Shown: positions 34,194-43,706 of the stretch, piece after piece | Layout: every line of letters begins with the position of its first letter | Position numbering within the stretch: position 1 is the first letter of the stretch | Assembly: GCF_022605725.1 (NCBI RefSeq) | Contig: NC_065546.1 | Coordinates: forward strand, 39,118,227-39,182,226 | Length of the DNA: 64,000 bases | From: Anthonomus grandis grandis | Lineage: Eukaryota > Arthropoda > Insecta > Coleoptera > Curculionidae | Direction of reading: 5' to 3' | The notes under the pieces: generated by a model | What the model saw: only the letters and a program-made list of their open reading frames with translations | Databases searched by the model: none | Told to the model about the DNA's origin: nothing | Program-made: the position numbers and the translations under genes

Positions 34194-37036
34194 AAGTCAT
34201 AAACGGAGTGAAGATTGTTAATCTAAACGCAAGAAGCATTCGACTTAAATCTGCTGACTTGGAACTGCTCTTACAGTTAAATGCCTATCCTGAGATTGTC
34301 TGCATCAACGACAACAACTTGGTTGTCGGATATAGAGATCACATGTTTTAAACTGAATGACTATGAGGTCGCGTCATACTACTGTAGGGACTTGTGTGGT
34401 GGTGGTGGTGTGGCAATATTTGTCAGATCTGATTTCAGTACTTACAAAACATGTAGAGAATAAAGACTTTTCACTGTCTGGTAACTTTGAATGTGCTACT
34501 GCTCTTCTCCAGGCTGTAAATAGTGTTAAGATTTTAGTTTTTTGTATATATCGTCCTCCTAGCTCTGATTTTAAAACTTTTAGTGAATACTTTGAGAAAT
34601 TGTTAAAGCTTTTATATAAACCTAATATTTTAATGTGTTTTTGTGGTGATTTTAACTATAATTTTATTTCCAGATGTAAAGAAGCAGTACATATTGTGGA
34701 CGCATTTAGCTCATATGGTCTTAAACTAGTTTTTTCTGAACCTTCTAGAACTCAGGGATCATCCTGTACCTTGATTGATAATATATTCACTAACGCTGCG
34801 CTGTTTTCAACTGAAACTCAGATATTGAGTTTTGACTTGGGAAAACCCAATCAGTCACGATTTGAGCAAATTTTCTATGAGTTCTAGATCCTTTTCTCAT
34901 GAAAACATACGCTATTTTAACAACTTGTTGTCCAAAAAACATTGGCTGTCAATTATTAAGACTCTGGATTTTGAAAGTAAATTTTCTTACTTCTTTGACA
35001 CATTTTCCGGTTTATTTAATATGAGCTTTCCTTATGTAAACAAATCGAAGCCATATCACAAAAAGTCTCATCAGTGGATAACACCATTGATAATTAATGA
35101 GGGTAAGCAATTGAGGCTTCATACTCAAGTAAAGACCGTTCATGACCATGAGTTACTGACATCCTATAGAAGGAGATTGAAGGTACATAAAGAAAATATC
35201 GTTAATTCTAAAAAAACCTTGTTGCCTAAGTTGCTTACTTCTAACAATATGACTCGAGCCTCATGGGAAATTATTAACTCAATCACGAACTTTTCAAATC
35301 GCGGAACAAAGTGTGTTCCTAATTTGGTTACTGATAATGGAAAGAATGTTACTGGCAACCTCAATATTGCTAATACATTTAATAATTTTTTTGTATAGTC
35401 AGTGCGAAAGATCACAGATAATTTTCAGGCACCCATGGGAATGAATGTGCCTTTTGATACTTTATCCCAATCTCTTTTTCTATTCCCTTTCACTGAAGGA
35501 GAAACACTTGAGATTATAAAATCTTCCTCCAGGAAAAAGTCATCCGGTGTAGACGAGGTACCTTGTTACTTATTGCTAGCATGTGCTGAGCATGTTATCT
35601 CTCCACTTACCTATCTTCTAAATTTATCATGATTTCTTTTATTATTTATTCAGTTTGGCTATTTTCCTAAAGAGCTAAAATCAGCTGTTGTCATACCTCT
35701 TCATAAAAAGGGGGAGACAGCAGAAGTGAGTAACTATAGGCCTATTGCTCTCCTCTCTATATTCTCAAAGATCTTTGAAAAATCTTTTAAAAGAAGACTT
35801 ATTGCATTATAAGATTCTTTTGCTATACTGTCATGTCATCAGTTTGGATTCAGGTCTGGACTCTCTAGATCAGATGCTATAATATCTCTTTATACAAATA
35901 TATTAAATAATTTTGAATTGAAATTAAAATCTGTTAGTATCTTTTTTGATCTTACTAAAGCATTTGATACCATTAATCATGCTTTACTATTAAATAGGAT
36001 CTTTCATTATAGTATAAGAAGTCCGGCTTATAAATGGCTTGAATCATATTTGACAGGTAGAACCCAGACTGTTAGATTGAGAGTTAGTCAGGTAACCATA
36101 TCTGATTGGGGAACTGTCGTCACTGAGGTTCCACAGGGTAGTTTTCTTGGGCCCATTTTATTTTTACTTTTTATTAATGACTTGCCTCTTCTGGTTAATG
36201 ACAGCTACATAACACTTTTTGCCGACGATAAATTAGCAGTTGTCTCGGGTACTGATTATCAGTCTATCCACTCAAAAGCCACCAAGTGTATAGCTGATAT
36301 TGCGGGGTGGTGCAAGTGGTCTTTGTTTGAATAGTTTGAAAACCAATTTCATTGTTTTCACTCCGATTCGAGCTATTCAGGACCGGAGCTTACTCTTTAG
36401 AGAGGAGTCATCAAGTAGCCTCATCCAAAAACACTCCACCAAGTTCTTGGGAATTGTAATTGATAGACATCTATCGTGGGATCCTCAGGTGGAATTTATG
36501 TGCAATAGATTATCTCGCAGTAATTATGCCATCTTGTGGATGCATATACACTTAAAAGCTTTTATTATGCCTCAGTGCATTCCAATCTATCCTATGCCTT
36601 ATTAGCTTGGGGTAATTCCTCCAGTATTGGGAGAGTGCCAATAAATCAAAAGCGCATTGTACGTACGATGTTTAGACTTTCCTTCAGAGAAACTTGCCGT
36701 GGTACTTTTAAAAAAGAAAAAATCCTAACTATAATTAACATCTATATCTTGGAGTGCGCATGTCAAGTACATAAAAATCTTTCAAACTACGTGAGATCTG
36801 GAGATCTTAATTTTTATGAAACTCGAAATGCAGATAAATTATACATCCCTTTTACCCGGTTGTCGCAGGTACAGGATGGTGCGGAAATTATATCTCTCAA
36901 AATTTTTAATCATCTCCCATGTAGAATAAAGAGAGCTAAGACTTTTCCAACTTTTAAGAGGGCTCTTAGGACCATGTTAGCAGACTGTCCTTTTTATTCG
37001 TTGACAGAGTTCTTTAACTGTAGATTTATTGACTAA
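34190..37036 (+). pseudogene. LINE ORF2: endonuclease and reverse transcriptase, broken
   Basis: The apurinic-type endonuclease comes first (IVNLNARSIRLKS from 34210, YYCRDLCGGGGVAIFVR, LVFCIYRPPSSDF at 34535, CFCGDFNYNF, SSCTLIDNIFTN). The RT follows (YFPKELKSAVVIPLHKKG, NYRPIALLSIFSKIFEK, HQFGFRSGLSRSDA, then motif A IFFDLTKAFDTINH at 35940, motif B VPQGSFLGPILFLLFINDL, motif C LFADDKLAV) and a tail ending FYSLTEFFNCRFID at 37034. Catalytic Asp residues of motifs A and C are intact. Frames break near 34330, 34450, 34870, 35398 (stop), 35630, 35810, 36330 and 36600, so the copy cannot produce the full protein. Confidence 0.88.
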
Positions 37037-37150
37037 ATTAAGTTAAATTTGTTTCCTTTCATATCTTTGTAATTTTATACTATTTTTATTAGCATTGTAG
37101 TTTTTTTATTGACAATTTCTATACATTGTTATGATGTCGATGGAAATAAA

Positions 37151-37171
37151 TGATTTGATTTGATTTGATTT
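37151..37171 (+). repeat. LINE 3' GATTT tail
   Basis: Four tandem GATTT units at the 3' end of the nested LINE. The start of target matches follows within 10 bases. Confidence 0.85.
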
Positions 37172-38781
37172 AAATTAAAGTAGACTTTTTATTCTTTTTT
37201 ATTCTGACCTACACATCCGTCAGCAACAAGTCTTACTTTATTTTTATTCCTAAGGCCTAGTTGACAAAGTTTGTAAAATACAGCATTTGCTATTTCATTT
37301 GATCCCTTATTCCTTATTCCTGGTATTCGTCTTCAGTCCAAGCATAAATTAACACATTATTTTTAGTGAGGGGTGAGTGTGAACTGCCAGTAACAATGGT
37401 AAATATAAAGCTGGCGGCTATAATAAACTGATTGGTCAGGAATCTTTGGTAGGACCTGATTCTTCTGGCAATCAAATGATATTGTAATTAGTTCAGGTTT
37501 TTCTTCTTTTAAATGGTCAAAGAAAGCCTTGGCGCGTAATTTATGTACATGTCTTTCCGTCATTAGTTTATTTTTTTTATTTTCGTCTTTCTCATTTTTT
37601 ATTTATTCTGTTAATTGGATACATACGAAACGCACATCAGTGCGGGGTGAACTAAAACCAATGTTGTAATTGGTATTAAATATCATTGCAAAATAACTTT
37701 TTTTAACAAGGAGGGTTGGTATTTCGTTCATTTTTTTATAGTATAGTCTCCACATCTTTGAAATACTAAGTGTTGAGGGTAAATATTTGCGGTTAGTACT
37801 GTTTCGGCAATAATGAGACTCGATTACCTTAAAACTTTCAATGAATTTCATTACTGACTCTTTTTTCGCACTATATTTTCCAGAATTTCTGTCGCCACCC
37901 CTTGTTTCAGACGCCATTTTCTTGGATTCTTTAATACTCTTTAAAACCTTATTAATCCGATCTTTACCAACTGCCAAAATTTTAGTAAATGCATTCCTGC
38001 AAACTGGAACCAGTTTTAAAGTATTGGCCTTGGGAATATTATAAACAACTGAAAAACTTCTTTTCATTTTGGGTCCTTTTGCGTTTAATATCTCTAATCA
38101 GGCAGTGCTTTAAAATTAGGCTCAATTTTAGTTTTGTGAAGATAAAAAGTTTTATGAAAATTTGAAACATCGTACATTGACAATGAACTGCAACGATACG
38201 ATTTTGTCGCGTGTTTACATTTTGGATACTCCGGCAAACTTTTATTCTTGTATCTAGAATATTGAATATTATGCAAAATACTGTCAAAAAACTTACCTTT
38301 CATTTTGTTCTCGTTTTCTCTTCCAATCTTCTGGTTTAGCCACTCTTTTCCTTGCTAAGAGAGGCGTCGTAGGTTTTATTGACTCTGTCAATTCCATTTC
38401 ATAGAGTTTTAGGCACTTAAAACTTATTATTTAATAAAAAAATTGGCAATAATTAAATAAAAGTACAAAATACTACTGTTCGAGTTCGCGAACAACGTTA
38501 TATTAACAAACATTGTAAAAAATTCGCGCGTAAAATTATTATTATTATGTGGACCCCGGGAGCGCCGTGATTGGTCGAAATGGATTTTTGTCGGTTTTTA
38601 TTACGACGCGTCGGATTTGACCTTAGGATTTGGCGGATTTTTAAACTATAGCCAATATTCTACTTTATTTCAACGTATTTTAACGGTTTTTGATACCACA
38701 AACCTATTTAAATCTGCAGATTTTTGTTATGTAAACAGTTCAAAACAATAACCTCGTTTTTGACCAAAAGTAGATTTATCG

Positions 38782-38804
38782 TTTTGCTTCTATAGGATTC
38801 ATAT
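38782..38804 (-). repeat. Right terminal inverted repeat of copy 2
   Basis: Complement of 32602-32624: TTTTGCTTCTATAGGATTC followed by ATAT. Confidence 0.85.
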
Positions 38805-38879
38805 ATTTGTTGTATTGCACCATTGGGGTTGGTTCTATTTTGTCCACTTTGGTTCTATCTTGCCATGAACCCACTCAAT

Positions 38880-39995
38880 TCAAGTAGGTATGGATTTGGC
38901 CTAAAAAAGGATAATAGAGAACTAATAAGAGTAAATAATCTACTTTATATGGATGACTTAAAAATTCTTATAGCAACACGAAATTAACTAGATCAGATGC
39001 TTAAAATAGTGGAAAAATTCTCTGATGTTATAAGAACGAACTCTGAACTAAATAAGTGCCGAACTGTGAACAATATTAAGGGTAAACTACAACCAGGTGA
39101 CTTTCAAACAAATAATGGTTAGATAATTAATGCTATCGACGAAGAAGAATCCTACAAATATTTAGGAATGAAGCAGGCGCAAAGAATTGATTATAAAACT
39201 ATTAAGAATGACCTGACTACAAGAATGCGATGATTCTTTAAAACAAGTCTTAATAGCAGAAACTTATTTAAAGCTATTAAAACAAATGCTGTCAATTAAT
39301 TAACTTACTCTTTTGGTATTATAGGATGAACTAAAACGGGCATTAAACTACAGGGGCTTGAGCTGCCTAGATATCATAGCACCGAACAGGAAAAAAAGCA
39401 AGCTTGGATGGGAACACCACTACATGGAATGCATGTTCACAAGGTTCAACAAAAGTATTTCGACATAGCGGCGTCGAACTACTGGTTGATTTCGAGACAG
39501 GTTTTCCCCGAAACTGAAGGATTTTTTTGTAGCAATTTAAGATCAAGTAATACCAACAAAAAATTATTTAAAATATGTCGTAGATGACCGGACCATTCAA
39601 ACTGACAGATGTAGATATGGATGTTAGACACCGACAATGATAAGAGGGAAACATAATAAAAAGATTGTGAAGTACAAGGATCTAGAAAACCAGATACGAA
39701 GACAATGGGAAATGAGAGAAATGCGAACAATCCCAATTATTGTGTCAACAATAAGAGTAATACAAAAGAGCTTACGAAAACCATCTATAATCTGATGCAG
39801 AAGTCGACGTTATTATCCACATCTCGAATCGTCAGAAAGTATTGGAAACGCAGATAACATCCACTAGTTCAGAAAATATATCATGTACATTTAGTCCAAG
39901 TTTAATATTTGTTAATAAAGGTAAAAAACGGAGTCGGGTCAGAGCTTCCTTCTTTCAACAATCCTTTCCAAGGGGGAAGTGCGCTTGTTGTTCGA
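38880..39995 (+). pseudogene. R4/Dong-like non-LTR element, copy C, 5'-truncated
   Basis: A decayed 3' part. RYGFGLKKDN, then NNLLYMDDLKIL (motif C, both Asp present), LDQMLKIVEKFSDV, ESYKYLGMKQAQRIDYKTI, FKTSLNSRNLFKAI and YSFGII cover the end of the RT. Further on, frames are broken by many stops but match the minus-strand copy at 42715-43672 base for base in long blocks. The 3' end runs into a TAA-rich tract at about 40002. Confidence 0.75.
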
Positions 39996-40000
39996 CATGA

Positions 40001-40045
40001 AATCTGATAATAATAATAGTATTAATAATAATAAAAATAAAGCTT
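40001..40045. repeat. Imperfect TAA microsatellite
   Basis: Repeated AATAATAAT with interruptions, directly downstream of R4/Dong-like copy C. Confidence 0.85.
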
Positions 40046-40391
40046 TTATTTCAATTTAAAACGGGTAGAATAATATTATCAAAAATAAATAACACTAATG
40101 CTTTAACTGTGGAGCAGTCTACCTTAACAGCTACTCTACTGAGCTCACTATAGGCACCAAAAACATAAGTAGCAAATTGGCTAATTAGGGAAAAGAATGT
40201 AAAATATTCTACATCAAATTATACTAGGTACTAAACCAGATTTGATCAAATAACTATCCCATTTCCCTTATAACACCAAACATTAACCAACCTTAAATGC
40301 AACTACTTAACTACTAAAATATCCTATAATATGATACATTATACAAATCGGTCAATATAAACTCTAAAATATTTTATAAAATAGAACTACG

Positions 40392-40425
40392 CTTAGAACA
40401 TTGAAAGGCCTTTCAATGTTCTAAG
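40392..40425. repeat. Perfect 34-bp palindrome
   Basis: CTTAGAACATTGAAAGG (40392-40408) is directly followed by its exact complement (40409-40425), with no spacer. It sits at the 3' edge of a LINE coding remnant. Confidence 0.95.
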
Positions 40426-40428
40426 GAA

Positions 40429-40700
40429 CTACGGCAAAGATTTTATATGCTGAGGCATTTTACTACAAAGCGTCTCTATGTTGTAACTAAAGGATCTTTC
40501 AAAAATAGATATTCTGTGAAATGGGATTATTATTGAATCTATATCGCGAAGATCTAGATTATGTATTTCAGAGCGAAACTTTATTTTTCGATATAAATTT
40601 TCAGAATACTTTTTTTCCATTATTTTATGAAACAAAACAACTGAATGAAGGATACCTGCTGACCCATTCTAAGGCAGTGTAATTCTTTTAATTTAGCTGC
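40429..40700 (-). pseudogene. LINE ORF2 C-terminal scrap
   Basis: The frame reads KKYSENLYRKIKF, then IIIPFHRISIFERSFSYNIETLCSKMP. This pattern of a post-RT tail (IPxHRxxxFERSFSYN, LP) is seen at the end of many jockey-like elements. No RT motif remains. Confidence 0.5.
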
Positions 40701-41199
40701 TCTCTACCGGGAATTGAATGCGGTACTTATCCCGTTCTAGCAAACATGGACTATAAACTACGTCACTTATTTAAATTAGCAAGGGTCCTCCTACGCATAC
40801 TCAGTAAGTCTTACAACATCATCTAGCGAGATCACTAATAGCAGGTCTATTACTATTTATAGTTAACTGAATGTCAGCCAAATTTTATGACGGAATTCTA
40901 CTAAAAAGGGACACCTTGTACTAAGAAATGCTTCTATGACACTGAAAGAAGAAAATTTACATCTTGGTTTACTTGACCAACAGATTCCAAAAGGTGGTTT
41001 GGCTTAATTAGTATCTTGTATTTGTATCCTGAAGATTTGTAAAGCTACGGACCATCTAAAAACAAATGTATTTGCTGAAATTGCATGTATTTTGCCAACT
41101 AAACAAATTATTAATTGATTTTGGGATTTGAACCACTATAATATTTATTTATTCAATTCTAGGCGAGTAAGATTATTTCGAAGTCACAGCATCTGAACT

Positions 41200-42080
41200 T
41201 TATGTCTATTATTCAATGTGTTGAATGTTTAAATAATTCCGAACTATAGTAATGGCTTAACTGAAATTATTATTTTATGTATTTAATTGTTTGAATCACT
41301 TACTCAATTCTGGTTTATATTAGTACTTTCAGATTAATAGTTTTAACCGAATCATTACATTTTTGCAAATAACGAAATAAATCAATTTTTCCACTGATTT
41401 TGTAATAAGAATCAATAAACTTGCTCAACTGATCACCATGGCTTAACTGAATCAATTTAATTGATTTTTAAGTGTGAACCATTTGCATAAGATTTTTTGT
41501 AATATAGGCTCTTTTATAAATAAAAGATTTGAATAACTGTGATGATTAATGAGGGTCTTATCTGAATCATATGATGTTTATTATATTATTGAGTTGGATG
41601 TCACATTAATTGCGTAAATCTTTGAATCAATGTAATGATTATTTATTTAATTTCTGGCAATGGTTGGGTAACGGAATCAACTCTTGTACTGGTTTTGAAA
41701 TTGGATTTCCTTATTCCGCTTTTTTATATGAAGTGCTATACTATCAGAATAGGCCAGTCTGATAGTATAACACGATAAGTCTATAATTAAATATTATGTC
41801 ATTTAATCATTGTGGTGAATAATAAATTAATTTCAGATCAATGGTATTATAGCTAAAGAAACTCTTATAACCTATATAACCTATAAAGAATTTTCTGAAT
41901 CCTTAATAAATATTATTATTAATTCTGTATCAATAACTCTTTAAAGTCAATAACAATTGACTGCGAGTCATTAAAATATTACTTATTTATCACAATTACT
42001 ATATTTATTGATTTGTCATGTTAGAATTTGAAATGACAGAGATTATTGATTATATTTAATGTTGTTGATTTCATATCAAT
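41200..42080. repeat. Decayed tandem array, period about 90-120 bp
   Basis: A word like ATGGCTTAACTGAATCA recurs in variants at about 41250, 41340, 41437, 41558, 41663 and perhaps 41840. Each is followed by TTTGAATCA-type words. The spacing is irregular and identity low, so this is an old satellite-like array or chance in AT-rich DNA. Confidence 0.4.
41737..41769. repeat. 12-bp-arm hairpin
   Basis: TATACTATCAGA (41737-41748) and TCTGATAGTATA (41758-41769) are exact complements around a 9-base loop. Confidence 0.9.
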
Positions 42081-42084
42081 AATT

Positions 42085-42714
42085 CTATATGGGATTTAAA
42101 CGAACCACAAAAAAGTGTTGATTTTGTAGTGATAATATAATTAATAAATCAAAATAGTAATTTTATGTATTTATTTTCTGTGGCTTATCAGAAGTACATG
42201 AAATAAACCTGATCTGCGTATAAATTGAATTTATGATTTGTCATCAAATATGTATACAAAAATCGTAACGAAAAATTTAAAATGTTTTGGTTTAACTTAT
42301 TATTATTATAATTAGAAAATGTGCTGTGGGCGACACGCGAAGATTGGCGGGGATGTTTCTTCAACTTTTCCCCGACAAACTTAAAATTAATTTTGGTAAG
42401 AATAAGCCTCGAGCCAGGGGTAGTTTTTACTGTGTTTTAATTAAATGGGGGTGGATGGTTTTTAATTAGTTCACATTGGGGACAATATAATCTTTTTAAC
42501 AATTTACCGGCGTTTTCCATTAACCCCCATATTACTGAATTTATAATTTACCACTGACAAAGTTAACATTTCGTGGATTTCATTTATTCATTTTAATCAT
42601 ATACAATTACCATGTAAAAAAATTACTTTTTGGAAAAAACACTATTATGAATATTATAGATTATATGTCAAACTTTGGTATTACTCCTGTTGTTGATACT
42701 CAATAATTGGAATT
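42085..42714. other. Non-coding stretch
   Basis: No coding signal. The patch 42320-42470 is somewhat richer in G and holds GGGGATG and GGGGGTGGATGG words but is not recognised. Confidence 0.4.
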
Positions 42715-43672
42715 GTCCGCACTTCTCTCATTTCCCATTATCTTCGTATCTGGTGTTCGAGATCCCTATACTCAACATGTCAGGCCTATTGTTACTTATT
42801 CGTTGATCCGTAAATACAGTTCTATCCCAATACAATTTGTGATGCTCATTTTTAAGAACTGGTTTTGGTTTATAGTTGAAATATGATACCTTGGCTGTTG
42901 ATAAGAAGTTTAGTTCTTCTACGAGCTCTTGATGCAGTATCAAAAAAAGTAAAAATTTGACATCCACCGGTGACATGCTGAATGGACACTCACGTTGTCT
43001 CACATTCATACCCACATCTGTTACTTGGTACCGTCAGGTCATCTACAACCAACTTTAAATAATTTCTTGGTGGTATTACTTGATCTTGAATTGCCACAAA
43101 AAACCCTTTAGTTTCGGGAAAAACCTGTCCCGAAATCAATCAGTAGTTCGACGCCGTTATGTCGAAATACTTTTGTTGAACCTTGTAAACATGCATTCCA
43201 TGTAGTGGTGTTCCCATCCAAGCTTGCATTTTTTCTTGCTTGCTGCTATTGTATATGGGAGCTCAAGCTCCTGTGGTTTAAGTAGTGTTAAGTCATTTGC
43301 TTCACATACGGCATGAATGTTTCAGCCTTTCTTAAGAGAAAAAACGCAAGGTACTAATTTGCTAAGTCAGCTCTATATCGGCCATTCCTCTTTTTCCCGT
43401 AAGTCGAGGTAGCGTAGTTCGTTGTATGGCACAGCGCGGATGATGCTTATTGGCTTTCGTTAGGAGTGTCCTTGCCTTTCTTTGCAGATTTTCGATGTCC
43501 GTTTTAGTCCATCCTATAATACCAAAAGAGTAAATTAATGAAATGACTCCATATGTATTAATAGCTTTAAATAAGTTTCTGCTATTAAGACTTATTTTAA
43601 GGAGTCGTCGCATTTTGTAACTTAGTAGTCACCTCATTTTTTATAGTTCTATAGTTAATTCTTTGCGCCTGC
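42715..43672 (-). pseudogene. R4/Dong-like non-LTR element, copy B, 5'-truncated
   Basis: The 3' part of the same subfamily as copy C, in opposite orientation. It shows the RT tail (LLKISLNSRNLFKAI, YSFGIIGWTKTDIENLQRKAR, HHPRCAIQR, LPRLTGKRGMADIEL) and part of the restriction-like endonuclease domain (HKLYWDRTVFTDQRISNNRPDML). The 5' end of this copy abuts the ATT microsatellite at 43674-43706. Several frameshifts are present. Confidence 0.82.
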
Positions 43673-43673
<1 letters not shown>

Positions 43674-43705
<32 letters not shown>

Positions 43706-43706
43706 T
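43674..43706. repeat. ATT/TAA microsatellite
   Basis: About ten ATT units between R4/Dong-like copies A and B. It is the 3' boundary of copy A on the minus strand. Confidence 0.95.

Larger units (their letters stand above)
33697..37174 (+). mobile_element. CR1/Daphne-like LINE nested in DUF7869 element
   Basis: A 3.5-kb non-LTR retrotransposon, truncated at its 5' end within ORF1. The flanks carry TAGACT at 33691-33696 and at 37181-37186, with further similarity just outside, consistent with a target duplication. Reading across it restores the VADGCVGQNK... coding order of the host element. The 3' end is a short GATTT repeat (37151-37171) rather than poly(A), as in CR1-group elements. Confidence 0.88.
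32969..38397 (-). pseudogene. DUF7869-type putative transposase, LINE-interrupted
   Basis: Exon 1 is 38297-38397 (MELTESIKPTTPLLA), with donor GTAAGT. Exon 2 starts at 38253 after TTCTAG, with the same AG|A phase as copy 1. It continues with RSFSVVYNIPKAN, KVIESHYCRNSTNRKYL, ISFDCQKNQVLPKIPDQSVYYSR (first acidic site), a region with NEIANAVFYKLCQLGLRNK, and VRLVADGCVGQNK (second acidic site). The LINE interrupts here. The gene resumes at about 33690 with FPVVGHSFLLADHV, HGKVYRFGSDLEVHNWKK, WHFSFNACKRYILNR and a C-terminus ending ENMPYLSDLLV (stop 32969-32971). Besides the LINE there are stops after IQLTE and near 33280-33180, and frameshifts around 38090, 38050 and 37400. It is a different subfamily from copy 1. 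Confidence 0.8.
32602..38804 (-). mobile_element. DUF7869-type TIR element, copy 2, split by a LINE
   Basis: A 6.2-kb interval, of which about 2.7 kb is the element itself. The terminal inverted repeats 32602-32624 and 38782-38804 match at 22 of 23 positions (ATATGAATCCTATA, A or G, AAGCAAAA). Subterminal copies of a GTCGGATTT-like word lie near both ends (about 32623, 32806, 32835, 32865; 38589, 38610, 38632). ATAT flanks both ends and may be the target duplication or part of the repeat. The interior is one spliced gene on the minus strand, interrupted by the LINE at 33697-37174. Confidence 0.7.
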
